Origin: an uncultured Oscillospiraceae bacterium | GTDB taxonomy: Bacteria > Bacillota > Clostridia > Oscillospirales > Oscillospiraceae | Direction: 5' to 3' | DNA length: 64,000 nt | Assembly (NCBI GenBank): GCA_934589145.1 | Contig: CAKTNW010000004.1 | Coordinates: forward strand, 1 to 64,000 | Shown here: one piece after another, positions 8,917-16,272 of the stretch | Position numbering within the stretch: position 1 is the first letter of the stretch | Layout: each line of letters begins with the position of its first letter | Notes under the pieces: model-generated | Told to the model about the DNA's origin: nothing | Databases searched by the model: none | The model's input: the letters and a program-made list of their open reading frames with translations, nothing else | Position numbers and translations under genes: made by a program

Positions 8917-9375
8917 ATGCTGACCTATCACAAGACCACCGAAGAGGAGAAATACCGCATCACCGCATGGCAGTATGATGGCGCATACGCCATCTATAAC
9001 AACGGCGCCTATGAGAACCAGAAGGCCCGCGGCGTGGGCTTTGCCAATCCGAAGAACAACTTCTATTCCTTTTATGACGGCGCGGCACTGGTGGGCTTCA
9101 TCAATCTCTATGAGGAGGAGACGGAGGTCTTCTTTGGCATCGGGGCAGACCCGGCCTGCTGCGGCAGGGGGTACGGCCAGCAGATGACCCGGATGGCATG
9201 GGACGTCTCCCAACGCCTTTTTCCGGGGAAGCCCTTGTATCTGGAGGTCAGAACATGGAACGCACGGGCGGTCAGGTGCTATGAGAAGGCGGGCTTCCGC
9301 ATTGTGGGAGAGCCGATCCACCAGACCACCTCGGCGGGAGACGGTGTGTTCTATCACATGGTCCGGGAGAAATAA
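8917..9375 (+). CDS. GNAT-family N-acetyltransferase
   Basis: A 152-residue single-domain GNAT protein that would move an acetyl group from acetyl-CoA to an amino group of an unknown substrate. The acetyl-CoA loop is visible as CCGRGYGQQM (motif A, Q/RxxGxG/A), preceded by FFGIGADP and followed by LEVRTWNARAVRCYEKAGF, which is typical of RimI-like enzymes. AGGAG lies upstream of the ATG. It appears to be a single-gene unit closed by a strong terminator. The substrate cannot be deduced. Confidence 0.85.
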   Translation: MLTYHKTTEEEKYRITAWQYDGAYAIYNNGAYENQKARGVGFANPKNNFYSFYDGAALVGFINLYEEETEVFFGIGADPACCGRGYGQQMTRMAWDVSQRLFPGKPLYLEVRTWNARAVRCYEKAGFRIVGEPIHQTTSAGDGVFYHMVREK

Positions 9376-9381
9376 AGCTTC

Positions 9382-9411
9382 AAAACGGCGCGGCTATGGC
9401 CGCGCCGTTTT
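9382..9411 (+). terminator. Strong intrinsic terminator
   Basis: A perfect 13-bp stem, AAAACGGCGCGGC (9382-9394) with its complement (9399-9411) and loop TATG, ends in TTTT. It starts 6 bases after the GNAT stop codon. Confidence 0.9.
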
Positions 9412-9437
9412 GTCATGAGGATTATATCGAGCACCGC

Positions 9438-9510
9438 GGCGGCATGTGGTCATGCCGCCCTACGCAGCTTGGACGGGTTCCTTTGTAGGGCGGGGTGACT
9501 ACACCCCGCC
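9438..9510. repeat. Intergenic double-hairpin repeat, copy B
   Basis: Two hairpins lie in tandem: GGCGGCATG with CATGCCGCC (9438-9459, followed by CTAC) and GGCGGGGTG with CACCCCGCC (9489-9510, preceded by GTAG). They share the CCCTAC/GTAGGG outer motif with the other copies but differ inside the hairpins. The rest of the 9412-9622 gap shows only an AT-rich stretch with a possible -10 TATAGA at 9585-9590. Confidence 0.6.
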
Positions 9511-9622
9511 GCCCATGCACCGTTTTGCCTGTATTGTTTCCTGCCTCAAAAATTTTCCGTGGGTTTTGGGTGAAAATGGTGTAGTATAGAGTAGAGAAAC
9601 ATCCGGAGGGGAGGGGATACGG

Positions 9623-10156
9623 TTGGACGAGCGGACGCTGATGACGAAGATCGCGGGCGGAGACGAGGCCGCGCTGCATGCGCTTCTGCGGCAGTACGGG
9701 CCGCTGATCCGGTACATCCTGCGGCCCATTCTGACGGATGAGCGGGATCGGGAGGAGTGCTATGCCGACATCTCCCTGAAGATCTGGCAGACGGCGGGCA
9801 GCTTCGACGGTGACAAGGGCGCATTGAAAGCATGGCTGACGGTGCTGAGCCGCAACGCCGCGCTGAACCGTGCCCGCCATGCCCGGACGGACGCGCCGCT
9901 GGAGGAGACCGTACCCCACACCGGCGGCAGCGCCGAGGAGGAGCTGCTGCGCCGGGAGCGCCAGCGGCGGCTGCAGGCGGCCATCGCGGGTCTGCTGCCG
10001 GAGGATCGGAGCCTGTTCTATCGCAAATACTACTACTGCCAGTCCACCGCCCAGATGGCCGCCGAGCTTTGCCTGACGGAGCGGGCGGTGGAAGGGCGGC
10101 TGTACCGCCTGCGGCAAAAGCTGCGGCAGTTGTTGGGAGGTGACTTCTGTGAGTGA
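9623..10156 (+). CDS. ECF-type sigma-70 family sigma factor
   Basis: A 177-residue sigma factor with only regions 2 and 4. Region 2 spans about residues 20-90 (EALHALLRQYGPLIRYILR, REECYADISLKIWQ), and region 4 about 115-170, ending in a helix-turn-helix (STAQMAAELCLTERAVEGRLYRLRQKL). The start is TTG at 9623, supported by GGAGGGGAGGGG 7 bases upstream; an ATG at 9641 lacks such a site. The stop overlaps the following membrane-protein gene by 8 bases, an arrangement typical of a sigma factor and the protein that controls it. Its regulon is unknown. Confidence 0.85.
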   Translation: MDERTLMTKIAGGDEAALHALLRQYGPLIRYILRPILTDERDREECYADISLKIWQTAGSFDGDKGALKAWLTVLSRNAALNRARHARTDAPLEETVPHTGGSAEEELLRRERQRRLQAAIAGLLPEDRSLFYRKYYYCQSTAQMAAELCLTERAVEGRLYRLRQKLRQLLGGDFCE

Positions 10157-11672
10157 TGATCTGCGTTTTGATCAGCTGCTGCGGGAGGACGCCTCTGCGC
10201 TGCCGCCGGCCCTGGCGGAGGTAAATCCCTGGCGCGAATCCATGTGTCTGGTGCTGTGGGGCATGGGCCTGACCACCATTACCTTCAATTTCCTGAATCT
10301 GGACATGATCCTGCTCGCTCTGGGCGGTATTCTGATGGTGTTGGGCTTCCGCACCCTGCGGAAAGAGAACCGGGCGCTGCAATGGTGCTGGCGGCTGTCC
10401 ATCGCTATCGCCGCGGTGCGCAGCGCGTCCTTTGTGCTGGCGGCCCTGCCGGTGGATGTGAAAAACATCCCGGCCTATGCGGTCATGGCCATGACGTTCG
10501 CGCTGTATTGCTGCCTGTGGCGGGGCATGGTGGGGGTATCCCGCGCCGCAGGCGCGGAAAAACCCGCCGCGCCCGCCGCCGGTGCACTGGTGATCTTCTA
10601 TGTGGTGATATGCGTGCTGGCCTTCCTGGAGCTGAGCGGCTGGCTGGCGGTGCTGCCGCTGTTGATCGCGTATATCGTGATCCTGCGGAATCTGGTAAAG
10701 CTGGCCCGCTCTCTCGCGGATACGGGCTACACCATCCACGCCGCGCCGGTGCGCCTGCCCTCGGCGGCGGTGCTGTGGAGCTATCTGGGGCTGACACTGG
10801 CGGCGGTGCTGCTGGCCATGTTCCTGGGCCAGCGGTATCCCATGAACTGGCAGGTGCGTGACGACGCGCCTCAGGACGAGACTATCCGGGCGGAACTGCT
10901 GGACTTGGGTTTCCCGGAGCAGGTGCTGGATGACCTGACGGCGGAGGAAGTGGCGCACATGTCCGGCGCGGTGAAGGTGTATACGGAGACAGAGCCTCTG
11001 TATGAGAGGGATATCTACCGCGAGGTCACCACATCGGTGTGGAACGATGACCCGCCGCCCCGCTGGGAGTATAGCAGTGCGGAAAAGCAGCCGGACGGCA
11101 GCTACCGTTATACCTATCGGGTGTACGACATTTATGAGAACGCTGTGACCCATGTGGTGGTGCTGGTGGAGGAAGCGGGCAGACAGCGGGCTGTCGTGCT
11201 GCACTATGCGGCGATCGACCGGCCGTCCGGAGACTGCCTTGCGGAGGGTATGGAGATCTGGCCTGTGTGGCAGGAAAACGAGGAGTCGTGGAGCCCCGGC
11301 GGATGGTACAGCGGCCGCCTGCTGTGCGAGAAGGACGGCCAGTCCTATGCGGCGGACTTCTACTCGGTGGAGAGCGGCAGCTATGAGACCACCAACATCT
11401 TCGGCACCACACAGAACACCGGCATGATCGCGGAGTGGTCGCGGATGCGCCGCGGCGAGAACACACGGGCCTATCTCCTGTACGATGCCGAAATGCTGAC
11501 ACCGGAGCTGCCGTCGCTGTATAGCTGGTGCAACTACGCCCGGCAGACGAAGCCGGTCTATCCCTTCCGGGACGCGCTGACACTGTGGCACGAGTGGAAT
11601 ACGAACGGCTGCTATGACAAGTGGCAGACCTGTATACAGATCTGGCCGCCTGTGGAGGACGAAACCGAATAG
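10149..11672 (+). CDS. Multi-pass membrane protein, candidate partner of the ECF sigma factor
   Basis: I do not recognise a named family. The 507-residue protein has a short cytoplasmic N-terminus (about 1-30), then about seven hydrophobic segments between residues 33 and 225, in pairs separated by short loops. A soluble C-terminal half of about 280 residues (about 230-507) follows, rich in Glu, Trp and Tyr. The GTG at 10149 has GGGAGG 8 bases upstream. The start lies inside the end of the sigma gene, so translation is coupled. By position it could be an anti-sigma or sensor protein, but no zinc-binding anti-sigma motif is visible. Confidence 0.7.
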   Translation: MSDDLRFDQLLREDASALPPALAEVNPWRESMCLVLWGMGLTTITFNFLNLDMILLALGGILMVLGFRTLRKENRALQWCWRLSIAIAAVRSASFVLAALPVDVKNIPAYAVMAMTFALYCCLWRGMVGVSRAAGAEKPAAPAAGALVIFYVVICVLAFLELSGWLAVLPLLIAYIVILRNLVKLARSLADTGYTIHAAPVRLPSAAVLWSYLGLTLAAVLLAMFLGQRYPMNWQVRDDAPQDETIRAELLDLGFPEQVLDDLTAEEVAHMSGAVKVYTETEPLYERDIYREVTTSVWNDDPPPRWEYSSAEKQPDGSYRYTYRVYDIYENAVTHVVVLVEEAGRQRAVVLHYAAIDRPSGDCLAEGMEIWPVWQENEESWSPGGWYSGRLLCEKDGQSYAADFYSVESGSYETTNIFGTTQNTGMIAEWSRMRRGENTRAYLLYDAEMLTPELPSLYSWCNYARQTKPVYPFRDALTLWHEWNTNGCYDKWQTCIQIWPPVEDETE

Positions 11673-11708
11673 CACAAAAGAGAACGCTCCGGCGTTCTCT
11701 TTTGTGCT
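11671..11708. terminator. Perfect terminator hairpin
   Basis: A 17-bp perfect stem (11671-11687 with 11692-11708) around the loop TCCG carries A-rich and T-rich sides, so it could stop transcription from either direction. It overlaps the last base pair of the preceding stop codon. Confidence 0.9.
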
Positions 11709-11736
11709 TATCAGGCTGCAGGGCGATTACTTGTGC

Positions 11737-11819
11737 GTAGGGGCGGGGTTCTACCCCGCCCGCCGCTTGTCGGAAATGCCATTGTGTATTTGGCGGGAGG
11801 GGCAGAGCCCCTCCCCTAC
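11737..11819. repeat. GTAGGGG-type intergenic repeat, copy C
   Basis: The unit runs from GTAGGGGCGGGG to CCCCTCCCCTAC. Two hairpins (GGGGCGGGG/CCCCGCCC and GGGAGGGGC/GCCCCTCCC) flank a centre containing CGGAAATGCCATT. The two-hairpin architecture and the GGAA-TGCCAT centre are shared with the copy at 40608-40691. The rest of this 337-bp gap contains a possible -10 TATACT (11912-11917) for uppP and the direct repeat CGGATATGACA at 11967-11977 and 11987-11997. Confidence 0.7.
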
Positions 11820-12009
11820 ACCCGGTGTAAGAAATTCCTGCGCTATACTTTGTGTTCTCTTTTTGCATGGCCCTGCTGTAAATAACAGTGGCATTTTTTT
11901 CATAGATATGGTATACTATATTTGATATCTTCCACGATAACCGATAACAAACAGTAATTTCCATGCCGGATATGACAAAAAGTATTCGGATATGACATGA
12001 GGTGACTCT

Positions 12010-12837
12010 ATGACATATTTTTCTTCCTTCCTGCTGGGCCTGGTGCAGGGCCTTGCGGAGTTCCTGCCCATCTCCAGCTCCGGCCATCTGGCCATCGCCC
12101 AGAATCTGCTGAACATCAAAACCGAGGTGCCGGAGTTCTTCGACGTGCTGCTGCATCTGGGTACGCTGGTGGCGGTGTTCGTGGCCTATTGGCGGGACAT
12201 CTGCGACATGGTGATGGAGCTGATCCACGGCGTCAGCGATCTGGCCCACGGCACCACGCCCAAGCAGGTGCCGCCCGCCCGGCGGCTGATCCTGCTGATC
12301 ATCGTCGGCACGCTGCCGCTGTTCGCCGTCCTGCCTATTCATAAGAAGGTGCAGGCCCTCAGCAACAACATGATCTTCATCGGCGCGGCGCTGGTGGTGA
12401 CGGGCTTTCTGCTGTTCGCCTGCGACTTGGTGCGCAAGGGCCGCAAGACCGAGCGCAGCGCCACGCTGGTGGATGTGCTGGTGGTGGGCGTCGGCCAGGC
12501 CATCGCCACCATGCCCGGCATCTCCCGCTCCGGCATGACCATCACCACCGGCTGCTTCATGGGCTTCGAGCGGAAGTTTGCCGTGCGCTTTTCCTTCCTG
12601 CTGTCCATCCCCGCCGTGCTGGGCGCCAATATCCTCAGTCTGAAGGACGCCATCGAGGCCGGTATCGTCTGGGCGGAGGTGCCCATGTATCTGGTGGGCG
12701 TGGTCACCGCCGCGGTGGTGGGCTATGCCTGCATCCGGCTGCTGCGCCTGGTGGCGGAGAAGGGCCGCTTCGGCGCGTTTGCATATTACTGCTGGGCGGC
12801 GGGTCTGCTGACGCTGCTGCTCAACGCCATCAAGTGA
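12010..12837 (+). CDS. uppP: Undecaprenyl-diphosphatase (BacA/UppP)
   Basis: An integral membrane enzyme that recycles undecaprenyl pyrophosphate to the monophosphate carrier used for peptidoglycan; extra copies give bacitracin resistance. The 275-residue protein has the two hallmark motifs: QGLAEFLPISSSGHLAI near the N-terminus, with catalytic Glu and Ser, and PGISRSGMT near residue 172. The remainder is a set of hydrophobic helices of the expected number. GAGGTGAC precedes the ATG. The next gene, ftsK, starts 8 bases after the stop. Confidence 0.97.
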   Translation: MTYFSSFLLGLVQGLAEFLPISSSGHLAIAQNLLNIKTEVPEFFDVLLHLGTLVAVFVAYWRDICDMVMELIHGVSDLAHGTTPKQVPPARRLILLIIVGTLPLFAVLPIHKKVQALSNNMIFIGAALVVTGFLLFACDLVRKGRKTERSATLVDVLVVGVGQAIATMPGISRSGMTITTGCFMGFERKFAVRFSFLLSIPAVLGANILSLKDAIEAGIVWAEVPMYLVGVVTAAVVGYACIRLLRLVAEKGRFGAFAYYCWAAGLLTLLLNAIK

Positions 12838-12845
12838 GGTAAGCT

Positions 12846-15452
12846 ATGGCGAATACACCCAAGAAAAAAACCACATCCTCCTCCGCCAAGAGCGGCGGAA
12901 AGGGAAAGAGCACGGCCAAGCGCCGCAGCGCGCCGCCGCCTCCCGCCTATAACGCCCAGGCCCGGATCATCGGCGGCATCGTGTGCCTGCTGCTGGCGCT
13001 ATGCGTGCTGGTGACATATTTCAACGTGGACGCCATTCTGCTGACGTTTCTGGCAAACGTCCTGAAGGGCTGCGTGGGCTATGGCTACTGGCTGGCGGCC
13101 CCGGCGCTGCTGTACGCCGGGATCCTGCTGGTGAACCACAAGGGCCGCCCGGTGAAGCTGCGGCTGGTCTGCACGCTGCTGCTGCCGGTGCTGGTGGGCA
13201 TGGTGCTGCACCTGCTGCTGGCCGGGGGCCCCTACGGATTCGATCTGGAGCACATCAAGCCCATGTGGAAGGACGGCCAGTCGCTGCTGTGCGGCGGCGT
13301 GGTGTCCGGCTCACTGGCGGTGGGTATGGAGGCCCTGCTCAGCCGCGTGGTGTCGCTGATCCTGACCATCCTGCTGACGCTGCTGGCGGTGCTGGGCGCG
13401 CTGCAGGTGAAGCCTGCCGAGCTGATCGCCGAGATGAAGCGCCGGGCCGAGGAGCGTGCTCAGTGGGACGAGGAAGAGGACGACTATTACGAGGACGAAG
13501 TCCCCACAAAGCCTGTAAAGGCAGATGCCGTTACACCTCCTACCCGGAAGCGGCGGCCCAATATCGACATCCCGCTGGACGACGAGACGGCGGAGCCCAG
13601 CCGCGAGGCCGCGGCGCTGAAGTCCCCCGGCGGCAGTCTGTTCCGGGGCCGCACCGGCGATGTCAAGACCCCGGCGGAGCTGCTGGATCCCACGCTGGCC
13701 GCCCCGGCGGCGGAAGCGCCTGCGCCCGCCGCGCCCCAGCCGGAGCCTGAACCGGCCCCGGCACCGGCGCCTGTGAAGGAGCCCATGACGGAGAAGCAGC
13801 GGAAGGAGGCCGTCCGCGCGGAGGTGGAGACCGCCACCGCCGAGGTCAGCGAGGCCATCGAGAAGGAGCTGGCCGAGGGGGAGGAGGCCTACCGCTATCC
13901 CCCCATCACGCTGCTGGACGAGAACACCGACGACAACCATCAGGAGGTGGGCGCGGAGCTGCGGCTGAATTCCCAGCGGCTGGCGTCGGCCCTGGCCTCC
14001 TTTGGCGTGGACGCCCACCCCGGCGAGGTGGTTCACGGCCCCAGCGTTACCCGCTATGAGTTCACCCTGGATCAGGGCGTGAAGCTCAGCAAGCTCACCA
14101 ACCTCAGCGACGATATCGCCCTGGCGCTGGGCGCCACCGGCGTGCGCATCGCGCCCATCCCCGGCAAGATCTCCGCCGTGGGCATCGAGGTGCCCAACAA
14201 GGCGGTCACCGCCGTCCGCATCCGCGATGTCATCGAGAGCCGGGAGTTCACCAACCATCCCAGCACCGTGGCCTTCGCCGTGGGCAAGGACATCGGCGGC
14301 AGCGCCATCGTGGGCAACATCGCCCGGCTGCCCCATGTGCTGATCGCCGGTACCACAGGCTCCGGTAAGTCCGTGTGTACCAATTCGCTGATCGTCAGTC
14401 TGCTGTATAAGTCCACCCCCGACGAGGTGCGCTTTATCATGGTGGACCCCAAGATGGTGGAGCTGGCCCCCTATAACGGCATCCCCCATCTGCTGATCCC
14501 CGTGGTCACCGATCCCAAGAAGGCCGCCGGTGCGCTGCAATGGGCGGTGTACGAGATGATGAAGCGGTATAAGATGTTTTCCGAGCGGGGCGTGAAGGAT
14601 CTGGCGGGCTTCAACGCCCTGTGCGAGAGTGACCCGGAGCTGAAGAAGCTGCCCACCGTGGTGGTGGTCATCGACGAGTTGGCCGACCTGATGCTGGTGG
14701 CCGCCAAGGAGGTGGAGGAATCCATCTGCCGCGTGGCCCAGATGGGCCGTGCCGCCGGTATGCACCTGGTCATCGCCACCCAGCGTCCCTCTTCCGATGT
14801 CATCACCGGCCTGATGAAGGCCAATATCCCCAGCCGTATCGCCTTCGCCGTGGCATCGTCGCTGGAGTCCCGCATCATCCTGGACACCACCGGCGCGGAA
14901 AAGCTGGTGGGTAAAGGCGATATGCTTTACTTCCCCTTGGGCAACCAGAAGCCCACCCGTGTGCAGGGCTGCTTCATCACTCCCGAGGAGATCGAGCGCG
15001 TGGTGAACTTCGTCAAGGAGAGCGGCACCGCCGACTACTCCGACGAGGTCATGGAGAAGATCGAGGAGGTCATGAAGCAGAGCGACAAGGGCGGCGGCAA
15101 GTCCTCCGGCGGCAGCGCACCCTCCGCCGACGAGGGCGAGGGCTGCGACGAGCTGCTGGGCGCGGCGGTGGAGGTCATCCTGGAGACGGGACAGGCCAGC
15201 GTGTCCATGCTGCAGCGGCGATTGAAGCTGGGCTATTCCCGGGCCGCCCGTCTGGTGGATCAGATGGAGGAGCGGGGCATCGTGGGCCCCTTTGAGGGCA
15301 GCAAGCCCCGGCAGCTGCTGATCACCAAGGAGCAGTGGCAGGAGCTGAAGATGAAGGGTTCCTTTGACGCCGCACAGCCGGAGCCGGAGAGCCATCCCGA
15401 CCCCTACGGCAGCATCAGCGACGTATTCAACAGCCACGACGCGTTAGATTAA
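12846..15452 (+). CDS. FtsK/SpoIIIE-family DNA translocase
   Basis: A septum-anchored ATPase that pumps DNA across the closing division or sporulation septum. The 868-residue protein starts with a basic cytosolic stretch, then four membrane segments (about 38-185), a long acidic and Pro/Ala-rich linker (about 195-335), and the motor. In the motor, Walker A is GTTGSGKSV (about 502-510) and Walker B is VVVIDELADLMLV. The C-terminal winged-helix gamma domain (about 765-835, LQRRLKLGYSRAARLVDQME) reads KOPS/SRS polarity sequences. The length and single copy do not settle whether this is the vegetative FtsK/SftA type or SpoIIIE; four membrane segments fit SpoIIIE. Confidence 0.95.
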   Translation: MANTPKKKTTSSSAKSGGKGKSTAKRRSAPPPPAYNAQARIIGGIVCLLLALCVLVTYFNVDAILLTFLANVLKGCVGYGYWLAAPALLYAGILLVNHKGRPVKLRLVCTLLLPVLVGMVLHLLLAGGPYGFDLEHIKPMWKDGQSLLCGGVVSGSLAVGMEALLSRVVSLILTILLTLLAVLGALQVKPAELIAEMKRRAEERAQWDEEEDDYYEDEVPTKPVKADAVTPPTRKRRPNIDIPLDDETAEPSREAAALKSPGGSLFRGRTGDVKTPAELLDPTLAAPAAEAPAPAAPQPEPEPAPAPAPVKEPMTEKQRKEAVRAEVETATAEVSEAIEKELAEGEEAYRYPPITLLDENTDDNHQEVGAELRLNSQRLASALASFGVDAHPGEVVHGPSVTRYEFTLDQGVKLSKLTNLSDDIALALGATGVRIAPIPGKISAVGIEVPNKAVTAVRIRDVIESREFTNHPSTVAFAVGKDIGGSAIVGNIARLPHVLIAGTTGSGKSVCTNSLIVSLLYKSTPDEVRFIMVDPKMVELAPYNGIPHLLIPVVTDPKKAAGALQWAVYEMMKRYKMFSERGVKDLAGFNALCESDPELKKLPTVVVVIDELADLMLVAAKEVEESICRVAQMGRAAGMHLVIATQRPSSDVITGLMKANIPSRIAFAVASSLESRIILDTTGAEKLVGKGDMLYFPLGNQKPTRVQGCFITPEEIERVVNFVKESGTADYSDEVMEKIEEVMKQSDKGGGKSSGGSAPSADEGEGCDELLGAAVEVILETGQASVSMLQRRLKLGYSRAARLVDQMEERGIVGPFEGSKPRQLLITKEQWQELKMKGSFDAAQPEPESHPDPYGSISDVFNSHDALD

Positions 15453-15486
15453 AAAATGTGCACCCCGTATGGGGTGCACATTTTTT
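15451..15486. terminator. Bidirectional terminator between ftsK and the DUF6320 gene
   Basis: A perfect 16-bp stem (15451-15466 with 15471-15486), loop GTAT, with six A and six T at its ends. It sits between convergent genes and can serve both, although the leftward gene ends about 65 bases away. Confidence 0.92.
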
Positions 15487-15549
15487 GATCAGTGAAGAGA
15501 GAAGAGTGAAAAGTGAAAAGTTGAGGTATGCCGCTCGAGCGGCATGATC

Positions 15550-16248
15550 TCAAATGAAAAACTTCCGGTGCAGGGACTGGCGCAGAGGCTTGCAGCCGGC
15601 CACCGCCAGCAACATGCCGCCCAGGATCACCCCGGCGGCCAGCGGGTACAGGGACCAGAAGAAGGTCTCGTGGAGCCGGAAGGTCAGGTTGATGAGAAAT
15701 TCGATCAGCACCGCAAGGCCGCCGGAGAGGATCAGTCCGCCGCCCACCACATACAGGTGGCCGCCCGGCAGATACCGCAGCAGCGTCACCATGGCCGTCA
15801 CCAGAAGGCCGATGGCCCCGGTGACCGGGAAGGCGAAAGACAAAAACCAGTGTCCGCCGGTGGCGAAGTTGATATACAGCAGATAGAGCCCGATGGCCGC
15901 AAAGTCGATGGGCACAAAGATCACCGGGTTGGGGCGGCGGAACCACAGCGGCAGCGCCACCATGATATACAGCAGCGCCACGCCGCCGGAGGCGTACCCC
16001 GACCAGACAATGGTGCCGTTGATGCGCCAGTCGCACAGGATGAACAGCACCGCCGGCAGCAGGGCCAGCACCGTCAGAATAAACAGCACGCCGGAGCGGC
16101 TGACCTCCTCCATATGGGGCCGCGGATCCGGGGGATAGGGGGGCTCCCCCTGTTGGGGCGGCATATCCGGGTGGAAGGCCCGCGTGCCGCACAGGGGACA
16201 GACCTTTTCACTGTCCGCCAGCTCTACGCCGCATTTGACACAATACAT
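15550..16248 (-). CDS. Zinc-ribbon membrane protein (DUF6320-type)
   Basis: The 232-residue protein begins with a zinc ribbon, MYCVKCGVELADSEKVCPLCG (Cys residues as two CxxC pairs, here given by position 3-20), then a Pro-rich linker and six hydrophobic segments (about 52-220). In Clostridia such proteins often sit beside an alpha/beta hydrolase with an acyltransferase domain, exactly as here: the upstream gene on the same strand ends 24 bases before this start. GAAAGGAGC precedes the ATG. This suggests a joint role at the membrane, perhaps in lipid or cell-surface acylation. The family name is from memory of domain layout, so treat it as probable; no enzymatic motif is visible. Confidence 0.78.
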   Translation of the reverse strand: MYCVKCGVELADSEKVCPLCGTRAFHPDMPPQQGEPPYPPDPRPHMEEVSRSGVLFILTVLALLPAVLFILCDWRINGTIVWSGYASGGVALLYIMVALPLWFRRPNPVIFVPIDFAAIGLYLLYINFATGGHWFLSFAFPVTGAIGLLVTAMVTLLRYLPGGHLYVVGGGLILSGGLAVLIEFLINLTFRLHETFFWSLYPLAAGVILGGMLLAVAGCKPLRQSLHRKFFI

Positions 16249-16272
16249 GATACGCTCCTTTCCCGCTGTCCG

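Noticed and set aside
13311-15437. Long leftward open frame opposite ftsK
   Set aside because: Same codon-composition artefact: the ftsK frame has all the motifs, the opposite one has none.
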